A DNA stretch of 64,000 nt from Pseudophaeobacter profundi (GTDB taxonomy: Bacteria > Pseudomonadota > Alphaproteobacteria > Rhodobacterales > Rhodobacteraceae), in the NCBI RefSeq assembly GCF_029697505.1, contig NZ_JARJEF010000001.1, forward strand, positions 434,001 to 498,000, written 5' to 3'. The notes beneath the pieces are model-generated. The model searched no databases and was not told where the DNA came from. It saw only the letters and a program-made list of their open reading frames with translations. Positions 16,832-26,309 of this stretch are shown piece after piece (within the stretch, counting starts at the first letter, position 1; each line of letters begins with the position of its first letter). Position numbers and translations under genes: made by a program.

Positions 16832-17869
16832 ATGAAATCCGCAAAAAACATCCTGCAGCCCGAACATCGCCCGCTGAAAACAGCGGTGCTGGTACTCGAC
16901 GAATGCAACACGCTCTCTTTTGCGGCCGCCGTCGATCCGATGCGCGCCGCCAATCGCCTTGCCGGGCGCTGCGTCTTTGACTGGGACTATGTAAGTGCCA
17001 CCGAAGAGCAGCCAATGCTGACCAGTGGCCTGCATGTGCCAGGCTTTCCCCTGGCCCGGCTGCAAGACTGCGAGCTGCTGATCGTGGTGGCCGGCTTCCA
17101 GCTGGCCCAGCAAGCCACCCCCAGCCTGCTGGCGGGGCTACGGCGTCTGGCGGCCAGGGGCACCACCATTGCCGGCATCGACGGCGGCCCCTGGCTGATG
17201 GCAGAGGCCGGGCTGCTGGAGGGGCACCCCGCCACCACCCATTGGGAAGATCTGGAAAACTTTGCCAACCGCTTTGCCGGGGTGGATTGCCGCAATGACC
17301 GCTTCACCGTCTCCGAGGGTCGCCTGACCTCTGGCGGCGCAACGCCGGCGATCGAAATGATGCTGCATATCATCAGCGCCCGCCATGGGGCCGGCTTTGC
17401 CGCCCGGGTGGCTGGTCTGTTCCTCTATGACGGCCCCGCTGCACCAACACGCGCCCAAAGCCGCCTGGGCAGCCACAAGCACAATGCACTGACCGCCAAG
17501 GCCAATGCGCTGATGGAGGCCGCTCTGGACGAACCCCTGACCCTGACCACCATCGCCGAGCGCCTTGGCACCAGCCCACGCAGCCTGCAGCAGCAGTTCC
17601 GCCTGCGGCTGAACACAACCCCACAGGACCACTACCTGCACCTGCGTCTGGCCGAGGCCCGCCGCCTGGTCAGCGATACGGATCTGTCCCTGATGGAGGT
17701 TGCCCTGGCTACTGGCTTTACCTCGCCCTCAAGCTTTGCCCGCGCCTTTCGGGTTGCCCATGGCACCTCTGCCCGCGAACTGCGTCAAAACCGCAGCAGC
17801 ATGAGTAGTGCCAGCTTTGGCACCACGGGGTCCTCCCGCCCGGAAACGCCGCGCCCGACAACCCACTAA
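16832..17869 (+). CDS. GATase1-AraC family regulator, CdhR-like
   Basis: 345 residues from the ATG at 16832. Residues ~18-190 are a DJ-1/PfpI (GATase1-like) sensor domain (VLVLDECNTLSFAAAVDPMR). Residues ~225-320 are an AraC-type double helix-turn-helix (LTTIAERLGTSPRSLQQQFR, ATGFTSPSSFARAFR). This architecture matches CdhR/GbdR activators of carnitine and betaine catabolism. It is divergent from the BKACE gene across ~130 bases, which should hold its operator. Confidence 0.87.
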   Translation: MKSAKNILQPEHRPLKTAVLVLDECNTLSFAAAVDPMRAANRLAGRCVFDWDYVSATEEQPMLTSGLHVPGFPLARLQDCELLIVVAGFQLAQQATPSLLAGLRRLAARGTTIAGIDGGPWLMAEAGLLEGHPATTHWEDLENFANRFAGVDCRNDRFTVSEGRLTSGGATPAIEMMLHIISARHGAGFAARVAGLFLYDGPAAPTRAQSRLGSHKHNALTAKANALMEAALDEPLTLTTIAERLGTSPRSLQQQFRLRLNTTPQDHYLHLRLAEARRLVSDTDLSLMEVALATGFTSPSSFARAFRVAHGTSARELRQNRSSMSSASFGTTGSSRPETPRPTTH

Positions 17870-17995
17870 CCCAATAGGGCAGCCAGGCACCTTCGGCGGC
17901 CTGCCCAGCGCCGCCGGGTTTAGGCAGAGGACACTGGCATTGGCGGCCTAAAGAGGGGGGATATACCTCCTTGAGCCACCTCTTAAGTCGCGTGC

Positions 17996-18053
17996 CGGCG
18001 CCGCGCATAGCGCGGCGCCGGGCCCAACTGCAAAGAGGCATTTTAATGCCTCT
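17996..18053. terminator. Two hairpins between convergent genes
   Basis: An 11-base perfect stem CGGCGCCGCGC with ATA loop at 17996-18020, and a 9-base perfect stem AGAGGCATT with TT loop at 18034-18053. They lie in the 215-base gap between the convergent carnitine regulator and aldo/keto reductase genes. A short T-run sits inside the second loop only, so the exact terminator is uncertain. Confidence 0.55.
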
Positions 18054-18084
18054 GGCGCAGGCGGGAGCGCCCCCCCTTCTCGGA

Positions 18085-19128
18085 TTAGTAGGGCATCGGA
18101 TGGGCGCGGTGGGCCAGATTGATCTCCTCCAGCACCTCTGCCGACAGCTCCAGCTCCACCGATTTCAACGCATGTTCCAGTTGCCCCTGCGTCGTGGCGC
18201 CAAAGATGGCGCTGGTCATAAAGGGCCGTGTGCGACACCAGGCCAGCGCCATATGCACCGGATCCAGCCCATGCCGCGCGGCAATGTCCAGATAGGCGGC
18301 AACCGCATCGTAGACCCGTGGCGAATGCCGCCCTCCCAGCTCTGGGACGATGGATTTGCGTGATCCTTCCGGCACCGCCCCCTCTTGATACTTGCCTGTC
18401 AACAACCCGGTTCCCAGCGGTGAAAAGGCCAACAGCCCCACATCCTCGTTGACGCTCAGCTCCGCCAGATCGGTGTCATACATCCGGCAGATCAGCGAAT
18501 ACTCATTCTGGATCGAGGCCACCCTTGGCCCCAGCCCCTCGTCAGAAAGGCGCAGCCACTGTGCCGTGCCCCAGGCGCTTTCATTGCTTAGCCCAAAGGC
18601 GCGGATATTGCCCTTGTCGACCTGCCCCTGCAACGCCTCCAGGCAGTCGCGCATGTTGTCCAGGGTTTCTTCACGGTTCTGGGTCGAGGGATCATAGCTC
18701 CAGTTCTTGCGGAACATGTAGCTACCGCGATTGGGCCAATGGAACTGGTAGAGATCAATATAATCGCACTGCAGCCGTTTCAGTGACCCTTCGATCGTGG
18801 CGGCGATGGTCTGCGAACTGATCGGCGCGCCGTCACGCACGGCCTGCATACCCTCGCCAGAATGTTTGGTCGCCAGGATGTAATCGCCCCGCCGCCCGGT
18901 TTTCGCGTGCCAGGTGCCCAGGATCTCTTCACTACGGCCGATGGTTTCGGGGCGGATCGGGTTCACCGGATACATTTCTGCCGTATCAATAAAGTTGATC
19001 CCGGCCGCCAACGCCGTGTCGATCTGCACATGCGCCTCGGCCTCTGATGTCTGGGTGCCATAGGTCATGGTTCCAAGGCAGAGTTCCGAAACCTCCATTC
19101 CAGTACGACCAAGGGGGTTCTTCTTCAT
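18085..19128 (-). CDS. Aldo/keto reductase
   Basis: 347 residues from the ATG at 19128, chosen over an upstream GTG because AAGGAAA sits ahead of it. It is a TIM-barrel NADPH aldo/keto reductase (Tas/YajO-like): LGRTGMEVSELCLGTMTYG, catalytic Asp/Tyr in FIDTAEMYP, Lys in ATKHSGEG, and His in LYQFHWPNRG. The natural substrate is unknown. It is transcribed singly. Confidence 0.88.
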   Translation of the reverse strand: MKKNPLGRTGMEVSELCLGTMTYGTQTSEAEAHVQIDTALAAGINFIDTAEMYPVNPIRPETIGRSEEILGTWHAKTGRRGDYILATKHSGEGMQAVRDGAPISSQTIAATIEGSLKRLQCDYIDLYQFHWPNRGSYMFRKNWSYDPSTQNREETLDNMRDCLEALQGQVDKGNIRAFGLSNESAWGTAQWLRLSDEGLGPRVASIQNEYSLICRMYDTDLAELSVNEDVGLLAFSPLGTGLLTGKYQEGAVPEGSRKSIVPELGGRHSPRVYDAVAAYLDIAARHGLDPVHMALAWCRTRPFMTSAIFGATTQGQLEHALKSVELELSAEVLEEINLAHRAHPMPY

Positions 19129-19285
19129 TGCGCTTTCCTTCACTGCTTGGATGCCAACAGGCCTGATATTTCCCTCCGCGACCTTAGCGCCCCGTCCCGT
19201 GATCGCAAGCCAACAGTCGCCTTGTGCTTTGCCACAAAATACAACAGCCTACCCGCATCCAAAGTTCAGCCAGGAGAGCCAAGAA

Positions 19286-19687
19286 ATGGCGCAGAACATT
19301 ACCAAGGGCGTGAAGGCCCTGCTTGCCGAGGCCAATGCCAAGGTCACCACCCTGTCGGTAGAGGAGGCCAAGGAAAAGGCGCTGGATCCCAACTACGTCT
19401 TTGTTGATCTGCGCGATATCCGCGAGTTGCAGCGCAGCGGTTTGATTCCCGGCGCCTTCTCCTGCCCGCGTGGCATGTTGGAGTTCTGGATCGATCCTGA
19501 CAGCCCCTATCACAAGCCCATATTCAACCAGGATAAAACCTATGTCTTTTACTGTGCCAGCGCCTGGCGTTCGGCGCTCAGCGCGCGCATCGCGATGGAA
19601 ATGGGGCTCGCCCCGGTGATGCATCTTGAAGGCGGCTTTACCGCCTGGGAAAAGGCGGGCGGGGCCGTCGTGCCGCAGACGGCCTGA
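19286..19687 (+). CDS. Rhodanese-like sulfurtransferase
   Basis: 133 residues, one rhodanese domain: VFVDLRDIRELQRSG and the active-site loop FYCASAWRSAL, with Cys as the sulfur-carrying nucleophile, then GFTAWEKAGG. Cytoplasmic (no signal peptide). CAGGAGA site ahead of the ATG. Confidence 0.88.
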   Translation: MAQNITKGVKALLAEANAKVTTLSVEEAKEKALDPNYVFVDLRDIRELQRSGLIPGAFSCPRGMLEFWIDPDSPYHKPIFNQDKTYVFYCASAWRSALSARIAMEMGLAPVMHLEGGFTAWEKAGGAVVPQTA

Positions 19688-19951
19688 TCCGCTGATTGCG
19701 CCCCGCTCTTGCAGGCAAGCCGCGTGGCGTCGCGCGCAAATCGCGCTGACTGCAGTCCAGCGGCCTGTCGCCGCTGCTGCCCCTTGCCTGCCCCACAGGC
19801 TGCATGCGCCGCAAACTATCCAGCCAGAACCGCAGGACCAATAAGCAAGACCAAAAGCAATCCTGTGCGCGCGCTTTTTTTGTGCTAGCATTTTAGTCGG
19901 AGACCAGAGTGACCCCTTCACGCCGGACCAAGCAATAGCAGGATCCCTCTC

Positions 19952-20563
19952 ATGCCGTCACGACGCCAGATGCTTCTGGGTCTGCTGGGCCATGCTGGTT
20001 ACGCAGGTCTTGTCACAACACCTGTGCGCCTTTGGGCCGGCAACAGTGGCTACAGGCTGGATCTGGATGCGACCACCGTTCAGTTTAAATTTCAACTCAA
20101 TGGCATATGGCAAAGCGGCACCATGCCCATCACCAGCTCAGCGATTGAATTAAACCCAAACCAATTGGCCGCCACCAGAGTTTCTGTGGTGCTGGATGCA
20201 ACTGCGGCCAAAACCGGGTTCATCATTGCCACCCAGGCCATGACCGGCCCCGAGGTTCTGGATATCGCACGCTATCCGACCATCCACTTTACATCCCGCA
20301 AGATCCACCTGGGTGCGAAGGGGCGCCTGTCAGACGGGGCTGAAATCACTGGCGATCTTACACTGCGAGGTATCACAAAGCCGATCACGCTGCAGGCAGC
20401 ACTGTACCGGCGCGCGGGCAGCGCGATGGATGATCTTAGCCAGTTGGAGTTCCGTCTGACCGGCAGCCTCAGCCGGGCCGCCTATGGGGCCTCGGGTTTT
20501 GCCGCGCTGGTCGGGGACAGGGTGCAGCTGGCCATCGATGCCCGTATTATTCGCGATCAGTAA
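19952..20563 (+). CDS. YceI-family exported lipid-binding protein
   Basis: 203 residues: a twin-Arg-like leader (SRRQMLLGLLGH) to ~residue 30, then a YceI lipocalin-like domain (YRLDLDATTVQFKF opening, YPTIHFTSRKI, GDLTLRGITKPITL). YceI proteins bind isoprenoid-type lipids in the periplasm. The ~260 bases upstream hold no gene and should contain its promoter. Confidence 0.85.
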   Translation: MPSRRQMLLGLLGHAGYAGLVTTPVRLWAGNSGYRLDLDATTVQFKFQLNGIWQSGTMPITSSAIELNPNQLAATRVSVVLDATAAKTGFIIATQAMTGPEVLDIARYPTIHFTSRKIHLGAKGRLSDGAEITGDLTLRGITKPITLQAALYRRAGSAMDDLSQLEFRLTGSLSRAAYGASGFAALVGDRVQLAIDARIIRDQ

Positions 20564-20646
20564 AACGCCACTGCCACCGCGAATGCGACATTTGCGTCGG
20601 AAAACCACTTGCCTTCTGTGCCAGTCGCGGCGTTGATGGCCAGATC

Positions 20647-21876
20647 ATGCGTATGATCATTTCCTTTGCCGCCCTTTTCCTGTCAGTCGTGCTGTTGCAA
20701 TTCGCCACCGGCGGCGTTGGCCCGCTGGATGCGCTATCCGGCTTTGCCCTTGGTTTTGACAAAGAGCAGATTGGCCTGTTGGGGTCGGCGCATTTCCTGG
20801 GGTTTTTCATTGGCTGCTGGTGGGCACCACGGCTGCTGGGCACCATTGGCCATTCGCGCACCTTTGCCGTCTGTACCGCGCTGGGGGCTATGGGGCTGCT
20901 GGCGCATACGCTGACAAATGATCCCTACGCCTGGGCCGCAATGCGCATTGCCTCCGGGCTCTGTGTCGCGGGCAGCTACACGGTGATCGAAGCCTGGCTG
21001 AACGCCAAGGTCACCAATGAAACCCGCGGCCGTGCCATGGGCACCTATCGGCTGGTCGATATGGGCGGCTCACTTGGGGCGCAGCTGCTCATCGCGGTAC
21101 TGCCGCCGGCCTATTACCTGTCTTACAACCTGCTGGCGCTGCTATGCTGTGCGGCGCTTCTACCGCTGACCCTGACCCGTGCCAGCCAGCCGACGACACC
21201 GGGCGCGCCACGCCTGCGGCCCAAGCTGGCCTGGCAATGCTCCCCTTTAGCTGTGGCTGGGGTGACGGTGGCGGCGCTCAGCTCTGCCTCCTTTCGGATG
21301 GTGGGGCCGATTTATGGTCAGGAGGTCGGGCTGGAGATCGACCAGATCGCCTTTTTCCTTGCCTCTTTTGTGCTGGGCGGTGCCCTGGCGCAGTATCCGA
21401 TGGGCTGGCTGGCGGACAAATATGACCGGCGCTGGGTGCTGATCTGGCTCTCGGGGGCGGCGGTGGCCAGCTGCCTGATCACCATGGCCGCCAGCCAGAC
21501 TGGCACGCTCGGGGTGATGCTGGCTGCCGGGTTCTTTGGCTTGACCACCTTTCCGATTTTTTCGCTCTCTTCGGCACATGCCAATGATTTTGCCACCTCC
21601 GAACAGCGCGTCGAGCTGGCCGCAGCCTTGATGTTCTTTTTTGCCCTTGGGGCGATTGCCGCGCCGCTGGTGGCCTCAAGCCTGATCAGCCAGTTTGGCC
21701 CTTCGGCGCTGTTTGCCTTTGTCGCCCTGGGCCATGCGCTGCTCATCGCCTTTGGCCTGACCCGGATGCATGCCCGCGCCGCCCCAGACCCGCAAGAACG
21801 CACCCGCTATGTCTATGCACCGCGGACCTCTTTCACTATCGGACGCCTGATGAAACGCGCACGGGAGCGCAAATAA
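20647..21876 (+). CDS. MFS transporter (YcaD-like)
   Basis: 409 residues with twelve predicted membrane segments. The loop 2/3 and 8/9 signatures are present in weakened form (ADKYDRRWVLI). Overall it resembles the YcaD/major-facilitator type of unknown substrate. The C-terminus is a basic tail (RLMKRARERK). Confidence 0.85.
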   Translation: MRMIISFAALFLSVVLLQFATGGVGPLDALSGFALGFDKEQIGLLGSAHFLGFFIGCWWAPRLLGTIGHSRTFAVCTALGAMGLLAHTLTNDPYAWAAMRIASGLCVAGSYTVIEAWLNAKVTNETRGRAMGTYRLVDMGGSLGAQLLIAVLPPAYYLSYNLLALLCCAALLPLTLTRASQPTTPGAPRLRPKLAWQCSPLAVAGVTVAALSSASFRMVGPIYGQEVGLEIDQIAFFLASFVLGGALAQYPMGWLADKYDRRWVLIWLSGAAVASCLITMAASQTGTLGVMLAAGFFGLTTFPIFSLSSAHANDFATSEQRVELAAALMFFFALGAIAAPLVASSLISQFGPSALFAFVALGHALLIAFGLTRMHARAAPDPQERTRYVYAPRTSFTIGRLMKRARERK

Positions 21877-22013
21877 CCTGCCCCTGCCCCCTATCGTGAC
21901 AGATCCCTAGCGCCGCTATGGCAGCAAAATTTCCCGCCAATGGCTCAGCCGGGGTTTTCGCGCCGCGCTGCATGGGGTAGACGCAGCTTTGACTTTACAC
22001 ATGGGTAGATGGC

Positions 22014-23732
22014 ATGGCACGCGTTCTGATTACTTCGGCAATTCCCTATATCAATGGGATCAAGCACCTGGGCAATCTGGTTGGCAGTCAGCTTCCGGCT
22101 GATCTTTATGCCCGCTACCAGCGCAGCATTGGCAATGAGGTGCTGTTTCTCTGCGCCACGGATGAACATGGCACCCCGGCAGAGCTGGCCGCCGCCAAGG
22201 CCGACAAACCGGTTGCGGAATTCTGCGCCGAAATGCACCAGGTCCAGGCTGATATTGCCAAGGGGTTCGGCCTTAGCTTTGACCACTTCGGTCGCTCTTC
22301 CAGCCCGCAAAACCATGCCTTGACCCAGCATTTTGCCGGCAAGCTGGCCGAGGCAGGCCTGATCCGCGAAGTTGACGACAGCCAGATCTATTCTCATGCG
22401 GATGGCCGATTTCTGCCCGACCGCTACGTTGAAGGCACCTGCCCGAACTGCGGCTTTGAAAAGGCGCGTGGCGATCAGTGCGAAGAATGCACCAAACAGC
22501 TGGATCCCACCGATCTGATCAATCCGCGCTCGGCCATTTCAGGATCGACCGATCTGGAGGTCCGCGCGACCAAACATCTGTTCCTGTGCCAATCCCAGAT
22601 GAAAGACCAGCTGGACGCCTGGATCGACAGCAAAGCCGACTGGCCGATACTGACCACCTCTATCGCCAAGAAATGGCTGCATGATGGCGACGGCCTGCAG
22701 GATCGGGGCATCACCCGCGATCTGGACTGGGGCATTCCGGTGAAAAAGGGCACGGAAGACTGGCCCGGCATGGAGGGCAAGGTCTTTTATGTCTGGTTCG
22801 ACGCCCCCATCGAATATATCGCCGCCGCTGGCGAATGGGCCGAGGCCAATGGCAAAACCGACGCTGACTGGCAGCGCTGGTGGCGCACTGACATGGGTGC
22901 CGATGACGTGAAATATGTCCAGTTCATGGGCAAAGACAACGTGCCCTTCCACACTCTGTCCTTCCCGGCGACCATCCTGGGCTCTGGCGAGCCTTGGAAA
23001 CTGGTCGATCACCTGAAAAGCTTCAACTATCTGAATTATGATGGCGGCCAGTTCTCTACCAGCCAGGGGCGCGGCATCTTCATGGATCAGGCGCTTGAGC
23101 TGCTGCCAGCCGACTACTGGCGCTGGTGGCTGCTCAGCCACGCCCCCGAGAGCTCTGATGCTGAATTTACCTGGGAAAACTTCCAGCAGTCCACCAATAA
23201 AGATCTGGCCGATGTTCTGGGCAACTTTGTCAGCCGCATCACCAAATTCTGCCGGTCCAAGTTTGGCGAAGCCGTCCCCGAGGGCGGCAGCTATGGCGCA
23301 GCAGAGCAGGCACTGATGGAGGATCTGACCAAACGGGTCCGGGCCTACGAGCAGCACATGGAAAACATGGAAGTCCGCAAATCCGCGCAAGAACTGCGTG
23401 CCATCTGGGTGGCCGGGAATGAGTATCTGCAAAGCACGGCCCCCTGGTCCACCTTCAAGACCGATCCCGACCAAGCTGCAGCCCAGGTACGCCTTGGGCT
23501 CAATCTGATCCGTCTTTATGCCGTGTTGAGCGCCCCTTTCATTCCCACCGCCAGCGCCACCCTGATGCAGGCCCTGAACTGCACCGACGACAGCTGGCCC
23601 AGTGACATCGAAACCGCCCTGGCGGCCCTGCCCGCAGGCCATGGCTTTACGGTGCCGGAAAACCTTTTTGCCAAGATCACCGACGAAGAGCGCGAAGACT
23701 GGCAGGCCAGGTTCGCCGGCAACCGCGACTGA
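22014..23732 (+). CDS. metG: Methionine--tRNA ligase
   Basis: 572 residues. The HIGH-equivalent is KHLGNL (~19), the zinc-knuckle cysteines are CPNC...CEEC (~142-160), and the KMSKS-equivalent is QFSTS in [11 protein letters not shown] (~345). Many alphaproteobacterial MetRS carry FSTS here; Gln at the first Lys position is worth noting. The domain order and C-terminal anticodon-binding helices fit a full-length class I MetRS. A strong terminator follows. Confidence 0.95.
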   Translation: MARVLITSAIPYINGIKHLGNLVGSQLPADLYARYQRSIGNEVLFLCATDEHGTPAELAAAKADKPVAEFCAEMHQVQADIAKGFGLSFDHFGRSSSPQNHALTQHFAGKLAEAGLIREVDDSQIYSHADGRFLPDRYVEGTCPNCGFEKARGDQCEECTKQLDPTDLINPRSAISGSTDLEVRATKHLFLCQSQMKDQLDAWIDSKADWPILTTSIAKKWLHDGDGLQDRGITRDLDWGIPVKKGTEDWPGMEGKVFYVWFDAPIEYIAAAGEWAEANGKTDADWQRWWRTDMGADDVKYVQFMGKDNVPFHTLSFPATILGSGEPWKLVDHLKSFNYLNYDGGQFSTSQGRGIFMDQALELLPADYWRWWLLSHAPESSDAEFTWENFQQSTNKDLADVLGNFVSRITKFCRSKFGEAVPEGGSYGAAEQALMEDLTKRVRAYEQHMENMEVRKSAQELRAIWVAGNEYLQSTAPWSTFKTDPDQAAAQVRLGLNLIRLYAVLSAPFIPTASATLMQALNCTDDSWPSDIETALAALPAGHGFTVPENLFAKITDEEREDWQARFAGNRD

Positions 23733-23760
23733 TCCGCTTCCGCGCCACAAATCCCAATCC

Positions 23761-23827
23761 GGCGGGCCCTCAGGCCCGCCACACCCTGCAAAGCCCGCCT
23801 GCCTTCAGGCGGGCTTTTCCTTTTTTC
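23761..23827 (+). terminator. Rho-independent terminator of metG
   Basis: An 8-base GC stem at 23761-23780 (GGCGGGCC, CTCA loop) precedes a second, perfect 11-base stem at 23791-23816 (AAGCCCGCCTG, CCTT loop) followed by a TTCCTTTTTT run. The second is a textbook intrinsic terminator. Confidence 0.9.
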
Positions 23828-24048
23828 AGCCCCTGCCCCACCGGTGCCCGCCACAGCCGCAAGGCATCCCGCGCCCAGCCCCCTGCAGATATCGCAAGCT
23901 GTTCCGCATAGATATATTATTGAGATACTTTTTCCGACAAAAATACTCGGAAAGGGTTTCCTGATTAAAATAATAAGATATAAAAGGCTCAGCCAACCTG
24001 ACTCGACAGGCCAGCCCACCGCAGCTTCACAACTTAGAAATCGCCGCT
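23828..24048 (+). promoter_or_regulatory. AT-rich promoter region of the iron locus
   Basis: After the metG terminator the sequence turns markedly AT-rich (about 23900-23990), unlike the rest of the window, then leads into the hemP genes. This is where an iron-responsive promoter is expected. I could not assign a definite RirA, Irr or Fur box by eye. Confidence 0.5.
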
Positions 24049-24261
24049 ATGTCGCCCAAGCCTCTCCAGTCTCGCACGGCCCGAACCCGCCTTACCCCCA
24101 AGGCCAGGCCTGATACATATCAGACCACGCCGGGCGCCGACCGCGACCCACTCTCCAGCCCCGAGCTGGCCGAGTTGTCCTTGACCGGGATCGCCCCGGC
24201 GGGCGCAAATCTGGAATGGCTCTTGGACAAGGCGGACTTCAACAATGGGCAATCCTTATGA
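24049..24261 (+). CDS. Possible small protein upstream of hemP
   Basis: A 70-codon frame ending in an ATGA overlap with hemP, the coupling style used throughout this window. Basic, Thr/Arg/Pro-rich first half, more ordered acidic second half (LSSPELAELSLTGIAP). No family recognised. It may be a real coupled leader gene or chance. Confidence 0.4.
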   Translation: MSPKPLQSRTARTRLTPKARPDTYQTTPGADRDPLSSPELAELSLTGIAPAGANLEWLLDKADFNNGQSL

Positions 24262-24431
24262 ACCAGATGACATCTGATCCGGTGGCAACCACCACCGCCA
24301 CCCCCGAAGTTTTCCCGACCTATCACGCAGAGGACCTGACGCGCGGCGGCATTCAGGCACGCATTCTGCTCAATGGTCAGATCTACAGCCTGCGCATCAC
24401 CCGGGCCGGAAAGCTGATCCTGACAAAATGA
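24258..24431 (+). CDS. hemP: Hemin uptake protein HemP
   Basis: 57 residues from the ATG at 24258. The C-terminal ~35 residues (ILLNGQIYSLRITRAGKLIL) are the HemP signature. HemP is a small iron-stress protein usually found with heme/iron uptake genes, and in some bacteria it acts in heme-uptake regulation. It is coupled by ATGA overlap to the next gene. Confidence 0.88.
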   Translation: MNQMTSDPVATTTATPEVFPTYHAEDLTRGGIQARILLNGQIYSLRITRAGKLILTK

Positions 24432-24907
24432 CCCAGCCGCAGACCTCCCTTCGCGGCGGCGCTGCTGTCGGCCTGCTGGCCGATCTCCCCCCGCTAGAGG
24501 CGGGGACGGTGCGGTATTTTCGCTATTGGTTCAGCGGCCCATCGGCCCGCGCCGATCTGCAGCAGGCGCTTTGCGACAGCCTTGGCCCCGACAGCGCCCA
24601 AAGCGCCTATGACAGCTTTGGCAGGCTTTGTGATTTTTGCGTCACCCATGGCCGCCGTCCGCTGATCCGTCATGGCATGACCTGCTCCTGCCTGGGCGCT
24701 GACGAGAATTGTTTTGCCAACCTTGTCGCGGCGGCAACCCAGGGCGAGGCAGCTGATGCCGACCTCCTGGCCGCGCTGCTTGTCCCACCGCAAAAGGCGC
24801 AGGCGCTTAGCGCCCTGGCGGCGCAGACAGGCCTGTTATTGCTACATCTCGTCGGCAAGGCCCCGCTACGGCGTCTCTATCGTCCGGGGTCTGCGACCCT
24901 GCATTGA
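24428..24907 (+). CDS. Conserved hypothetical protein of the hemP operon
   Basis: 159 residues, coupled to hemP by ATGA overlap. No signal peptide. It has a Cys cluster (LCDFC near 68; MTCSCLGADENCF near 84) and a helical C-terminus ending HLVGKAPLRRLYRPG. The cysteines could bind a metal or cluster. No family assigned; its place between hemP and the imelysin suggests an iron or heme role. Confidence 0.7.
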   Translation: MTQPQTSLRGGAAVGLLADLPPLEAGTVRYFRYWFSGPSARADLQQALCDSLGPDSAQSAYDSFGRLCDFCVTHGRRPLIRHGMTCSCLGADENCFANLVAAATQGEAADADLLAALLVPPQKAQALSALAAQTGLLLLHLVGKAPLRRLYRPGSATLH

Positions 24908-24954
24908 CCTCCTTTCAACCGACCCACCCCGCAAAACCATCAAGGACTTTATAT

Positions 24955-26223
24955 ATGAAATCTCTGTTTCTGACGGGTACCGCTCTGGCAGGTCTTGCCT
25001 TTGGCAGCACCTCGGCCCTGGCCGCCGATGCAAGCGGTGTTTTGACCAACTACGCCAATATCGCCCAGGCGAAATACCAAGACAGCCTGTCCACGGCGCA
25101 GACCCTGCAGGCCGCCGTCGAGGCCCTGATTGCCGCCCCTTCAGCCGAGGCCCTGACCGCCGCGCGCCAGGCCTGGCTGGCCGCACGCGTGCCCTATCAG
25201 CAATCCGAAGTCTTTCGCTTTGGCAATGCCATCGTCGATGAGTGGGAAGGAAAGGTAAACGCCTGGCCGCTGGATGAAGGTCTGATTGACTATACAGATG
25301 CCTCTTACGGCGGGGCCACCGACGAAAATGCCCTGGCTGCGCTGAATGTGGTGGCCAACCCGGAGTTTGAACTGTCTGGGAAAACCATCGACACCAGCCA
25401 GATCACCCCTGCCCTGCTGGCCGAGACGCTGCACGAAGCAGATGGCGTCGAGGCCAATGTGGCCACTGGCTATCACGCCATCGAATTCCTGCTTTGGGGG
25501 CAGGATCTGAACGGCACCAAGCACGGTGCAGGCCAGCGCAGCTGGACCGACTATGCGGCAGGCGACACCTGCACCAATGGCAATTGTGATCGACGTGGTG
25601 CCTACCTGAAAGCCGCAACAGATCTGCTGGTCGCTGATCTGGACTGGATGGCGGCGCAGTGGTCCGAAACCGGCGCGGCCCGCAGCACCCTGCTTGCGAA
25701 TGAAAGTGCCGGCATTTCGTCCATGCTGACTGGCATGGGGTCATTGTCTTATGGCGAACAGGCCGGCGAACGCATGCGGTTGGGCCTGATGCTCAATGAT
25801 CCGGAAGAAGAGCACGACTGCTTTTCCGACAACACCCACAACAGCCACTATTACGATGGGCTTGGGGTGCAGAACGTCTATCTGGGTGAATATGTGCGGG
25901 TGAATGGCGCGCTAGTCTCTGGCCCGTCACTGTCGGATCTGGTCGCCGCAGCCGACCCAGATCTGGACAGCGAAATGCGCCGCAAGCTCTCCACCACCAT
26001 GCAGGCTCTGGGCCGCATCAAGACCACCGCCGAGGCAGGTTTTTCCTATGATCAGATGCTGGAACAGGGCAATGCCGCTGGCGAAGCCCTTGTCATGGGT
26101 GGCGTCAATGGCCTGGTCGATCAGACACGATCAATTGAACGCGTGGTAAAGGTTCTCAACCTGGATGGCCTGGCCTTCGAAGGCTCTGACAGCTTGGATA
26201 ACCCCAATGCGGTTTTCCAGTAA
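24955..26223 (+). CDS. Imelysin-family periplasmic iron-regulated protein (IrpA-like)
   Basis: 422 residues: cleavable signal peptide (to about ALAA-DA) and an imelysin/IrpA domain with the GxHxxE motif (GYHAIEFLLWG near 185) and a second acidic/His stretch (DPEEEHDCFSDNTHNSHYYDG). Imelysins are relatives of EfeO and are tied to iron uptake, without proven chemistry for most. It is the third or fourth gene of the hemP unit, and a second, shorter imelysin is encoded at 29856. Confidence 0.87.
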   Translation: MKSLFLTGTALAGLAFGSTSALAADASGVLTNYANIAQAKYQDSLSTAQTLQAAVEALIAAPSAEALTAARQAWLAARVPYQQSEVFRFGNAIVDEWEGKVNAWPLDEGLIDYTDASYGGATDENALAALNVVANPEFELSGKTIDTSQITPALLAETLHEADGVEANVATGYHAIEFLLWGQDLNGTKHGAGQRSWTDYAAGDTCTNGNCDRRGAYLKAATDLLVADLDWMAAQWSETGAARSTLLANESAGISSMLTGMGSLSYGEQAGERMRLGLMLNDPEEEHDCFSDNTHNSHYYDGLGVQNVYLGEYVRVNGALVSGPSLSDLVAAADPDLDSEMRRKLSTTMQALGRIKTTAEAGFSYDQMLEQGNAAGEALVMGGVNGLVDQTRSIERVVKVLNLDGLAFEGSDSLDNPNAVFQ

Positions 26224-26247
26224 TCCTCTGTAATATTACACAAACAT

Positions 26248-26288
26248 AAAAGGGGGCAGCCAGCTCTTCTGCCCGCCCGCCCCCTTTT
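26248..26288 (+). terminator. Hairpin after the first imelysin gene
   Basis: Stem AAAAGGGGGC / GCCCCCTTTT ending in four Ts, 24 bases after the imelysin stop. It is probably an intrinsic terminator or attenuator that lowers expression of the barrel gene relative to the imelysin. Confidence 0.75.
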
Positions 26289-26309
26289 CAAGCAAAGAAA
26301 TCTCCTGAA

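Noticed and set aside
22539-23750. A 403-codon minus-strand frame over metG
   Set aside because: Shadow of a clear MetRS gene; no recognisable domain, codon pattern follows the opposite strand.
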